Under the pieces are notes generated by a model, which saw only the letters and a list, made by a program, of their open reading frames with translations, ran no database searches and was not told where the DNA came from. A DNA stretch of 64,000 nt, taken from the NCBI RefSeq assembly GCF_019039035.1, contig NZ_JAHNZT010000008.1, positions 124,001 to 188,000 of the forward strand, written 5' to 3'. Each line of letters opens with the position of its first letter. Within the stretch, counting starts at the first letter, position 1. A program made the translations under genes and the position numbers. The DNA is from Citreicoccus inhibens. Its GTDB lineage: Bacteria > Myxococcota > Myxococcia > Myxococcales > Myxococcaceae. Below, one piece after another: positions 54,001-60,427 of the stretch.

Positions 54001-54883
54001 CCAGCTCCGGAGGCTGGGGCGCGGGCGTGCGCGTCCCCAACACCCCCGCCAGGGCCAGCACGACCTGTTCGTTGAAGCGCGACTGACGGCGCAGCAGCTC
54101 TCCCCACAGGGGAGAGGCGGCCCGTAGGACCTTGGGGAGCGCATCCGCGCGCAGCGGATCCACCTGGCCACACAGCTCCGCGATGAGCCGCGCCGCAGTG
54201 GCCTCATCTGGAGGCACGGGCCCCGCCGCGGTGACCAGGGCCTCCACCAGCGCGGTGTTCCAACCCCGCTGACGTTCGAGCAACGCCTCCAGCACCGGCC
54301 CCACCGCGGAGAGGTACGAGCGCTTCGCGGCCTGGACCACCGAGCCCAACGCACCGCCTCGGTGCGAGCGCACCACCTGCCAGCGCGTGGGGTCGGCCTT
54401 CGCCTCCAACTGCTGGCGGACCCACGGCGCCAACGTCTCGCGCAGGCCCAGCCCGCGGTGCACTGACAGGTGCTCCAACACGCGAACCGCGGCCTTGTTG
54501 AAGTCCGCCTGAGGCCGCAGCGCCTCCACGTGGAGCGGACGAAGCCCATCGACGAAGGCACGCTTGGTGGCGGTCACCACCCGCCCGAAGCGCGCCCGAT
54601 GGGACGCGGGCACTTCGAACTCGTGCGGCACCGAGAGGCGCGCGGCCTCTTGAAGCGGCGACAGCGGAAGAGAACCCGAGGGCCGAGCCTGGTGCAGCGC
54701 CTGGGTGAGCAGGCGCAGCGTGGCCTCCAGGGCCGTGATCTCCTCACACCGCTCGGAGGCGCACGGCCGGCGCTCGTCGAGCAGCCGCCGCACCACGGCC
54801 ACCATCCGCGCCAGGTCCCCCGCGTCCGGCGCCGCGTCCGGCGCCGCTGGCTCCCCGGCCAGCCTCTCCAGAATCGTCTTCAC
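51086..54883 (-). CDS. wbgA: Trimodular O-antigen glycosyltransferase (WbgA-like)
   Basis: A 1265-aa protein, close in size and gene order to M. xanthus WbgA (formerly RfbC, about 1276 aa). GTG 54883 lies behind GGGGAGGG. Residues 93-282 hold three copies of an SHR/KR/QxxFN helical module. GT2 domain A (about 322-540): LVSIVTPVYDTPEPFFREC, WVLVDDASP, FLDHDDTLAP. GT2 domain B (about 585-810): KVSIVVPFKDRPDLLDTLV, LFLNNDMEVVDPGWLEEL. GT4-like domain (about 920-1265): ETATWFVPAFGHVYAGVQTL, FMFTKHPSYLPLEMMACGVC, resembling rhamnosyltransferases such as WsaF. It likely makes several linkages of the O-antigen repeat, fitting the rhamnose genes nearby. Confidence 0.9.
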   Translation of the reverse strand: MKTILERLAGEPAAPDAAPDAGDLARMVAVVRRLLDERRPCASERCEEITALEATLRLLTQALHQARPSGSLPLSPLQEAARLSVPHEFEVPASHRARFGRVVTATKRAFVDGLRPLHVEALRPQADFNKAAVRVLEHLSVHRGLGLRETLAPWVRQQLEAKADPTRWQVVRSHRGGALGSVVQAAKRSYLSAVGPVLEALLERQRGWNTALVEALVTAAGPVPPDEATAARLIAELCGQVDPLRADALPKVLRAASPLWGELLRRQSRFNEQVVLALAGVLGTRTPAPQPPELGDFAGWCARREPGEIAAARDAVAQLERRPLVSIVTPVYDTPEPFFRECLASVRAQLYGEWEWVLVDDASPAPHVARMLREAAASDSRIRVVSLERNGGIARATNAGLAAARGEFVGFLDHDDTLAPHALAEAVLAFSVEPSLDVVYSDEDRLDSEGRRTAPFFKPDWSPDLLRSVNYICHFVVARRGLLEKVGGLREGFDGSQDYELVLRLSEATRGIGHVPRLLYHWRAHPSSFSSQSAGLTRASDAGARALREHLARTGEAAEVSSPAPTQYRVRYPVRGAPKVSIVVPFKDRPDLLDTLVTSLLGLTAYPNYEVLLVSNNSTKPETFALLERLTDPRLVKLTWDHPFNYPAINNWAAKQATGELLLFLNNDMEVVDPGWLEELVSQAQRPEVGAVGCKLLFPEGTVQHAGCVVGLTGFAGHPFWRLPDAPVATPFGHAQWTRNWLSVTSACVMVRRAVWEELGGFDERFQVCGSDVELGLRLNRQGLRVVYTPHARLIHHESASRRADAIPESDYWWSFVAYRPWLGPRGDPFYNPNLTLRGTDCVLREHEEDGEAFAVRTLGRDVPSAQDPALEERARQQRHLVEHLSELDFTPEEARRSRDEAPRALASLRSRGRVETATWFVPAFGHVYAGVQTLFRFADLMNRRHGVRNDFVIYDRPGARPGDFEARVAATFPSVAGAFRVLSGPAELASLPACDLAVATYWTSAYQVLRHPRAAVRAYFVQDYEPMFFAAGTQWALAEQTYLLGFQGLFNTPGLRDHVAAQHGMGGFAFEPAVEGDVFHARRPARSGPVRVFFYGRPGNERNGFELGLAALARLKLELGSAVDIVTAGAEWNPESYGVRGLVTNLGVLPAERTAALYRECDVGLCFMFTKHPSYLPLEMMACGVCVVTNDNPANHWLLQDGENCLLAAPTASSVLSQLRRAVSDSSLRQRLGVSAAERVRRTTWESEADRMMDHLLGRTVRQA

Positions 54884-54914
54884 CGCGCCCTCCCCTGCTA
54901 CGGCCGCCCCGGAC

Positions 54915-56252
54915 CTACGAGGCCACGCTGTTGGCCTGCGTCGAGGCCGGGCGATTCGCCGCGGCCGCGTCCTCCACCACCCACCGATGCACGGGCCGGA
55001 ACACACCGCGATCCACCTGCGGCGCGGACACCTGGAACGTGCGGCGCTCCACCACCGTGGAGCCCGCGCATCGCGCCGTCACGCGCAGCACGTACTCGCC
55101 CGCGAGCAACCCCACCCGCTCCATCACGAAGCGAAGGCGCCCCTCGGGCGGCAGGTGCTGGGGGAGCGCCACGGACTCCATCCGCGTGCTCGTCTCATAG
55201 AGCGTGCGGCCATCCGAGGACAGCAGCGACAGCTCGAACTCGGCGTCCGAGCACCCCGCGTCCGCCGCGTACTCGACGCAGACTTCCGCGCCCTGCTCGG
55301 GCGTCAGCGCCTCCACGAGCTCGCCGGTCGTGCCCTTCCAGCATACGCCGGTGATGCGCACCGGCGACGGCGCGGCCACGGGAGCGGGCTCCGGCGTCAC
55401 GTTCACCTGAGGCAGGGCGCCGCCCCCCTCGGTCAGCGCGGGCGGCGTGAAGACCACCGACTGAGCCTCGGCCAGGGCGATGGCCTGCTTGTACTCCTTG
55501 GTGATCTCCGCCGGCGGGCCCACGCGGCGCATGTAGCCACCGTCGATCCACGCGACCAGGTCACACCAGCGATCCACCGTGCCCAGGTCATGGGTCACCA
55601 GGACGATGGTCTTTCCCTGCGCCTTGAACTCGGTCATCTTCGCGAGGCTCTTCTTGGCGAAGTGCTCGTCGCCCACCGCGAGGATCTCGTCGATGATGAG
55701 GATGTCCGGGTCCACGTGCGTGGCCACCGAGAACGCCAGGCGCATGTACATGCCGCTGGAGTAGGTGCGCACCGGCTCGTCGATGAACTCGCCCAGTTCG
55801 CTGAAGGCGATGATCTCATCCATGCGCGCCCGAACTTCCGCGCGCGACATCCCCAGGATGATGCCGTTGATGAGGATGTTCTCGCGGCCGGAGAAGTCCG
55901 GGTGGAACCCCGCGCCCAGGTCCAACAGCGCGGAGATGCGACCGTTGATCTGCATCTCTCCGGACGTGGGGGCGTAGATGCCGGTGATGAGCTTGAGCAG
56001 CGTGCTCTTCCCCGAGCCATTGCGGCCGATGATGCCGACCGTCTTCCCCCGGGGGATGACGAGGTTGATGCCCCGCAGCGCGGTGATGAGCCCCTTCTCC
56101 TTGGGCAAGCGCTGGCCGCGCAACCACCGCAGCAGCTCGGACTTGAAGGTCGTGTACTCGCCCCGGATGGTGCGCTTCTTGAAGCTCTTGACGACATCGC
56201 GCAGGACGATGGCGTCGTCGGATGGCAGCGTCTGCATGGCGGGGGGACTCAA
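54915..56252 (-). CDS. wzt: O-antigen ABC exporter ATP-binding protein
   Basis: A 445-aa protein. Residues about 10-260 are the ATPase: GIIGRNGSGKSTLLKLITG, GAGFHPDFSGRENI, TYSSGMYMRLAFSVATH (signature), ILIIDEILAVGDEHF and VTHDLGTVDRWCD. Residues about 280-430 are a beta-sandwich carbohydrate-binding domain that in Wzt proteins reads the chain-end of the O-polysaccharide. The start is taken as TTG 56252, which shares TTGA with the wzm stop and has GGAG five bases upstream; ATG 56237 has no ribosome-binding site. It powers export of lipid-linked O-antigen with Wzm. Confidence 0.95.
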   Translation of the reverse strand: MSPPAMQTLPSDDAIVLRDVVKSFKKRTIRGEYTTFKSELLRWLRGQRLPKEKGLITALRGINLVIPRGKTVGIIGRNGSGKSTLLKLITGIYAPTSGEMQINGRISALLDLGAGFHPDFSGRENILINGIILGMSRAEVRARMDEIIAFSELGEFIDEPVRTYSSGMYMRLAFSVATHVDPDILIIDEILAVGDEHFAKKSLAKMTEFKAQGKTIVLVTHDLGTVDRWCDLVAWIDGGYMRRVGPPAEITKEYKQAIALAEAQSVVFTPPALTEGGGALPQVNVTPEPAPVAAPSPVRITGVCWKGTTGELVEALTPEQGAEVCVEYAADAGCSDAEFELSLLSSDGRTLYETSTRMESVALPQHLPPEGRLRFVMERVGLLAGEYVLRVTARCAGSTVVERRTFQVSAPQVDRGVFRPVHRWVVEDAAAANRPASTQANSVAS

Positions 56253-57046
56253 ATCGACTCCGCGAACTCCTCGCGGCGGGCTTCGAAGATGGAGGAAGAG
56301 GCCCAGAGGAGCGCGACCGAGCACACGGCCAGGATCAACAAGGGCTCACCATCCGGCAGGCGGTGCTCGTAGAACATGGCCTGGTAGGACGTGATGATGA
56401 TGGACATCGGGTTGACCAGGCCCACCAGCATCCGCATCCTCTCGCTGTGAATCGTGGAGAGCTGGAACAACACCGGCGTGGCGAAGAACCACAGCGTCAT
56501 GAGGTTCATGACGATGTGCTGGAGGTCCCGGAACGTCACGTTCACCGCGGCCAGGATGTACGTCAGCGCCGTGGTGAAGCAGAGCTGGATGAGGACCACC
56601 GCCGGGAAGGCGATGATGTGCCACGTGGGCCACTGGCCGTAGAGCGCCCCCATCAGGAACATCAGGGGCAGCGACAGCACGTAGTTGCACAGGTTGGTGA
56701 CCACCACGGTGGTCGGCAGGACCTGGGCCGGGAAGCGGACCTTGGTCATCAAGTCCCGGCGGTCACTGATGGCGCTCGCGCCGCCACCAATGGAGCTGCT
56801 GAACCAGATCCACGGCAACAGGCCCACGAACATGAAGTAGGCGTAGTTGGGCGTGTTGTTGCGCATCACGACGGTGAACAGCAGCGCGTACACCATCATG
56901 TGCAGCATGGGGTTCAGGAACGTCCACAAGAACCCTAGGAACGAGCCACGGTAGCGCGCCTTCAGCTCGCGCTGGACGAGGCTGAGCAGCAGGCCCCGGT
57001 ACTGGTACAGCTCACGGACGAGGCGGATCATGAGAGCGGCCTTCAT
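56249..57046 (-). CDS. wzm: O-antigen ABC exporter permease
   Basis: A 265-aa ABC-2 type permease with six membrane helices (for example PMLHMMVYALLFTVVM, YFMFVGLLPWIWFSSSI, NYVLSLPLMFLMGALYG, IQLCFTTALTYILAAVNV). The amphipathic N-terminal segment LVQRELKARYRGSFLGFLWT is the family signature. With Wzt it moves finished O-polysaccharide across the inner membrane. ATG 57046 is used, ATG 57031 is possible. It heads the wzm-wzt-wbgA operon, which in M. xanthus is needed for O-antigen. The 230 bp between it and the tRNA gene contain no other feature I can see. Confidence 0.95.
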   Translation of the reverse strand: MKAALMIRLVRELYQYRGLLLSLVQRELKARYRGSFLGFLWTFLNPMLHMMVYALLFTVVMRNNTPNYAYFMFVGLLPWIWFSSSIGGGASAISDRRDLMTKVRFPAQVLPTTVVVTNLCNYVLSLPLMFLMGALYGQWPTWHIIAFPAVVLIQLCFTTALTYILAAVNVTFRDLQHIVMNLMTLWFFATPVLFQLSTIHSERMRMLVGLVNPMSIIITSYQAMFYEHRLPDGEPLLILAVCSVALLWASSSIFEARREEFAESI

Positions 57047-57243
57047 ATAGCAGGGCGAAGCCAGGATGCGAGGCAACAGGGGACCCCGCGCTGCGCCCTT
57101 CCCGCTGGGGACCGGCCCGTCTCCCCAGGAACCACGCAGGCCACCGAACCCCGCGTCGCCTGCTTCGCTTCCCTGCCACACCTTGTGAGTTCGGAGACGG
57201 GCTCGCCCGACCTGCGGCGGCGGCCCGGCCCCCGGAAAACAAA

Positions 57244-57271
57244 AAGGCCCCCTGGTTTCCCAGGGGGCCTT
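57244..57271 (-). terminator. Rho-independent terminator of tRNA-Gly
   Basis: A perfect 12-bp stem AAGGCCCCCTGG / CCAGGGGGCCTT with a 4-nt loop. On the minus strand it is followed by TTTTTG, and it starts six bases after the tRNA CCA end. This is the clearest intrinsic terminator in the window. Confidence 0.9.
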
Positions 57272-57276
57272 CGTTT

Positions 57277-57351
57277 TGGAGCGGGAAAAGGGATTTGAAC
57301 CCTCGACCCTCGCCTTGGCAAGGCGATGCTCTACCGCTGAGCTATTCCCGC
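57277..57351 (-). tRNA. tRNA-Gly (anticodon GCC)
   Basis: A 75-nt cloverleaf read on the minus strand. Acceptor stem GCGGGAA / TTCCCGC, D-arm GCTC...GAGC, anticodon arm TCGCC-TTGCCAA-GGCGA with anticodon GCC, T-arm GAGGG-TTCAAAT-CCCTT, discriminator T, and an encoded CCA. It reads GGC and GGU codons; GGC is a main glycine codon in such GC-rich genomes. It lies between pgsA and wzm. Confidence 0.97.
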
Positions 57352-57438
57352 ATCAGGTACTGCGTTGCTGCCCGCCGCTTCCGCTCGGCAGCGCCGCGCC
57401 GGAAGTGAGATGGGGTATACAGAGCTGCTTCCGACACG

Positions 57439-58125
57439 TCAAACACTTTTCGCATCCGCCGCCGCCCCGCCACGGCGGGCGAGCATGGCGAGGAACGCAC
57501 GGAAGTAGACGACTGCGCTCCAGAGTGAAAACGCGCCCGAGAGATACACGAGCACCTTCCCCACCTGGTTGTAGTCGACAGGCACGGTGCGGAACCCCAG
57601 GTCCAAGGGGTGCACGTAATGGACGCACAGTGAAATGATGCCGACGAGTTGGAGGGACGTCTTCCACTTCCCCTCCTGCCCCGCCGCGATGACCATGCCC
57701 TCGCTGGCCGCGATGGTGCGCAGGCCGCTGACGATGAACTCGCGGGCCAGCAGGACGATGACGACCCACGCGGCGATTCGTCCCAGCCGGACCATCATCA
57801 CCAGGGCCGCCATGGCGATGAGCTTGTCGGCCAGGGGATCCATGAACTTGCCGACCACGGTGATGAGGTTCCACCGGCGGGCCAGGTAGCCATCGATGAC
57901 GTCGGTGATGGAGGCCACGGCGAACACGGCGGCGGCGGCCAGCGAGTGGAGCGGATCCGCGTCGTAGGTCAGCCAGACGAAGACCGGGATGAGGAGGATG
58001 CGCCCCAGGGTCAGCATGTTGGGCAGGTTCCAGAACTCCTGCACCAGCACGCTGGGACGGCGCTCCGCGCGCCGCCGGGCCCGCTCTTCCCTGCGCTGCT
58101 TCCGGGTCGCTCGGTCTATGGCCAT
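57439..58125 (-). CDS. pgsA: CDP-diacylglycerol-glycerol-3-phosphate 3-phosphatidyltransferase
   Basis: A 228-aa inner-membrane enzyme making phosphatidylglycerol phosphate. The CDP-alcohol phosphotransferase signature is complete: DVIDGYLARRWNLITVVGKF then MDPLADK (DGxxAR-x8-GxxxDxxxD). The start of the domain, LPNMLTLGRILLIPVFVW, is also typical. There are about five to six membrane helices and a basic N-terminal tail of about 25 residues, longer than in E. coli. It starts 9 bp after the TPR-AIM24 gene and is likely in the same transcript. Confidence 0.95.
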   Translation of the reverse strand: MAIDRATRKQRREERARRRAERRPSVLVQEFWNLPNMLTLGRILLIPVFVWLTYDADPLHSLAAAAVFAVASITDVIDGYLARRWNLITVVGKFMDPLADKLIAMAALVMMVRLGRIAAWVVIVLLAREFIVSGLRTIAASEGMVIAAGQEGKWKTSLQLVGIISLCVHYVHPLDLGFRTVPVDYNQVGKVLVYLSGAFSLWSAVVYFRAFLAMLARRGGAAADAKSV

Positions 58126-58134
58126 GGGCGCCTT

Positions 58135-59697
58135 CTAGCGAACACCGAGCGCGATGAGGGCAAAACCTTCACCGCTCAACTCCACCGCCGTCCGCAGCGT
58201 CTCCCCCGAGGGGGACTTGAGCAGCGGCACGATGCGCGGCGTGAGGTTGCCCTGCCAGCCCACCAGGTGCGACAGCGGCACCGCCACCGCCGCCTCCTGT
58301 CGCACGGGGACCGAGCGCAAGGGACCGCCCAGGCTCAACAGCACGCGGCCCTGCCCGCGCAGGTGCACCAGGTCCAGGTCCGGCGCGATGTCCGACGGGA
58401 CGCGCCCGTTCTCGAACATCACCGGCTCCTCGAAGGCGAACACGCACTCGTCGCGGAAGTAGGCGGACTCCTCGCCCAGGTCCACCGCGAGGAACGTCCG
58501 ATGCGGCGCCGGCTCGATGAAGAGGACGCCCTGGCCGCTGGCGCGCACCATCCGGGAGGGTCCCTCGCCGAACGGCTTGTCGGTGGCCCGGCCGCGGAAG
58601 CGCTTCACCTCAGGCTGGAACGCGAGCGTCCCTCGCCAGGCGATGAGCCCCTCCAGTCGGGTGAGCAGCTCCCCTTCCACCCGCACGGAGAACCCATGCG
58701 AGCCGAGGACGAACGGGTCCCCCGCCTCGCCTTCCTCGAGGGCGACCTGGGGGGCCAGTTCGGCCAGGACCATCGCCGGCCCCGGAACCGCTGGCGGCGA
58801 AACCGCGTCCACGGCGGGCGGCGCCACGGGAGGCTCGGGCGAAGCAAGCGCCTCACTGCCTCCGAGCGCCGCGGAGGTCTCCTCGAAGGTGACGTCCGGC
58901 CCCTGCTCGTCATCGGACACCGAGACATCCTCGGCGGGCCCCAGGGCGTCCATCGGCGCGTCCGGCGCGCTGTCGGTCTCCGCGAGGGCACTGGGCCCCT
59001 CGTCCTCGGCGAAGCGGATCTCCTCCTCCACCGGGGCGGACGCGGCGCCGGAAGAGGCCCGCTCGTCCAGGCCGAACTGGGCGCCCCAGTCGCTCTCGCC
59101 CGCTCCACCTCCCGCGGCACCGCGTGGGGCGGGGGCCGGAGCGGAGGGCTCGATGGGCGCGGGCGTCGGACGGGAGCGGACAGGCGCGGGGGTGGGCGCC
59201 CGGGCATAGGCCTCCCCCGCGATGGCGCGCGTCATCTTCTCCGCCATGGCATCGCTGCCGGACAGGAGGAAGTGCTCGCGGGCACGGCCGTACTCGCCCA
59301 TCTGCGCGAGCGTCAGGCCCATGTAGTTGTGGGCCTTCTGGTGGTCCGGCGCCAGGTCCGTGGCCGTCTCGAACTCGCGCGCGGCGCGCTGGAGCGCGTT
59401 CGTCTTCAGGTACACGAGCCCCAGGTTGACCCGCAGCGTGGGGTCCACCGGGTTGTCGCGCACGAGCATCTCGTAGAGCTCGGCCGCGCGGTCAAACAGG
59501 CCCAGCTTGAAGTACGTCAGGCCCAGCAGGTTCTGCGCCTTCTCGTTGCGGGGCTGGAGCTGGTGGGCTCGCTCCAGGAACGCCTTCGCCTCGATGACCT
59601 TGTTGGCGGCGAGCAGCTCGCCCCCTCGGTGCATCTGCTGGAGGAACTCGTCTTCAGCGGGGCTCGTCTCCCCCCGTCCCTTCGCGCGCGTCGTCAT
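58135..59697 (-). CDS. TPR protein with C-terminal AIM24-type domain
   Basis: A 520-aa soluble protein. Residues about 15-150 contain four TPRs (FLQQMHRGGELLAANKVIEA, NLLGLTYFKLGLFDRAAELY, NLGLVYLKTNALQRAAREFE, NYMGLTLAQMGEYGRAREHF). A Pro/Ala/acidic linker of about 170 residues follows. The C-terminal 200 residues (FSVRVEGELLTRLEGLIAWR, MVRASGQGVLFIEP, VHLRGQGRVLLSLGG) match the AIM24 (DUF124) beta-prism family, whose role is unknown in bacteria. Start ATG 59697 lies inside the upstream lytic transglycosylase gene, overlapping it by 44 bp. Confidence 0.85.
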   Translation of the reverse strand: MTTRAKGRGETSPAEDEFLQQMHRGGELLAANKVIEAKAFLERAHQLQPRNEKAQNLLGLTYFKLGLFDRAAELYEMLVRDNPVDPTLRVNLGLVYLKTNALQRAAREFETATDLAPDHQKAHNYMGLTLAQMGEYGRAREHFLLSGSDAMAEKMTRAIAGEAYARAPTPAPVRSRPTPAPIEPSAPAPAPRGAAGGGAGESDWGAQFGLDERASSGAASAPVEEEIRFAEDEGPSALAETDSAPDAPMDALGPAEDVSVSDDEQGPDVTFEETSAALGGSEALASPEPPVAPPAVDAVSPPAVPGPAMVLAELAPQVALEEGEAGDPFVLGSHGFSVRVEGELLTRLEGLIAWRGTLAFQPEVKRFRGRATDKPFGEGPSRMVRASGQGVLFIEPAPHRTFLAVDLGEESAYFRDECVFAFEEPVMFENGRVPSDIAPDLDLVHLRGQGRVLLSLGGPLRSVPVRQEAAVAVPLSHLVGWQGNLTPRIVPLLKSPSGETLRTAVELSGEGFALIALGVR

Positions 59698-60340
59698 TCT
59701 CGGATGTGAGCTCGCGGCCCCCGGCCTGCGCGGGCCGCTCGCGCTCCTTGTAGTGGTAATAGAGCTGGAGCACCTTGCGCACGTACTCCTGCGTCTCGGT
59801 GTACGGGGGCACCTTCCCGCCATACTTGCGCACGGCGTCCGGGCCCGCGTTGTACGCGGCAATCATCTTCACCATGTCCCCGTCGAACATGTTCGCGAGC
59901 ACGCGCAGGTAGCGCACGCCGCCCTCGATGTTGTCCTTCGAGTCGAAGATGTCCTTCACGTACATGTCCGACGCGGTCGCCGGCATGAGCTGCATCAACC
60001 CGCTGGCGCCCTTGGAGCTCAGCGCGTTCGGGTTGTAGTTGCTCTCGGTGTGCATGATGGCGCGCACGAGCGCCGTGGGAATGCGATAGCGCAGGGCCGC
60101 CGCGGCGATGTGCGGATCCAACTCCGGCGGGGTCTTCGACCGGGCCTGCACCGGCGCGCTCTTGGAGGGCGCGGGAGCGAATGCGCCCTGCATCCGCCGA
60201 GCCTTGCGCCCACTGGCGGGCGGGACGTTCGTATAGACGATGGTCCCGTCCTTCTCGACGTAGCGGTAGATGGACTCCGCCCCCGACGCGACAGGCGCGA
60301 CGAAGAGGACCGTGGCGATGAGCGCGGAGATGGCACGCAT
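59654..60340 (-). CDS. Lytic transglycosylase (SLT) with DUF4124-like N-terminus
   Basis: A 228-aa exported protein. Signal peptide (ISALIATVLFVAPVASGAE), then a short DUF4124-type segment (SIYRYVEKDGTIVYTNVPP), a linker, and a family 1 lytic transglycosylase domain (about 75-195): IMHTESNYNPNALSSKGASG with the catalytic Glu, GLMQLMPATA, and AYNAGPDAVRKYGG. It cleaves the glycan strand of peptidoglycan between MurNAc and GlcNAc. It is first of a probable operon with the TPR-AIM24 gene and pgsA, and diverges from nadB. Confidence 0.93.
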   Translation of the reverse strand: MRAISALIATVLFVAPVASGAESIYRYVEKDGTIVYTNVPPASGRKARRMQGAFAPAPSKSAPVQARSKTPPELDPHIAAAALRYRIPTALVRAIMHTESNYNPNALSSKGASGLMQLMPATASDMYVKDIFDSKDNIEGGVRYLRVLANMFDGDMVKMIAAYNAGPDAVRKYGGKVPPYTETQEYVRKVLQLYYHYKERERPAQAGGRELTSENDDAREGTGGDEPR

Positions 60341-60427
60341 GGCAGCGCCGGAACCTTAGACAAGGGCCGGAAAGTCCTCAAGAAAACGCCTTGTTTCCAG
60401 CACTTACCACCATTAAGGCTGTCGTCC

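Noticed and set aside
51293-54127. Long plus-strand open frame opposite wbgA
   Set aside because: Compositional shadow. It has no start signal and no domain, and the opposite strand has clear glycosyltransferase motifs.
57277-57351. tRNA-Gly as attachment site for a mobile polysaccharide island
   Set aside because: No integrase, no duplicated tRNA 3' end and no transposase was seen in the 20 kb downstream; gene order resembles the M. xanthus O-antigen locus.
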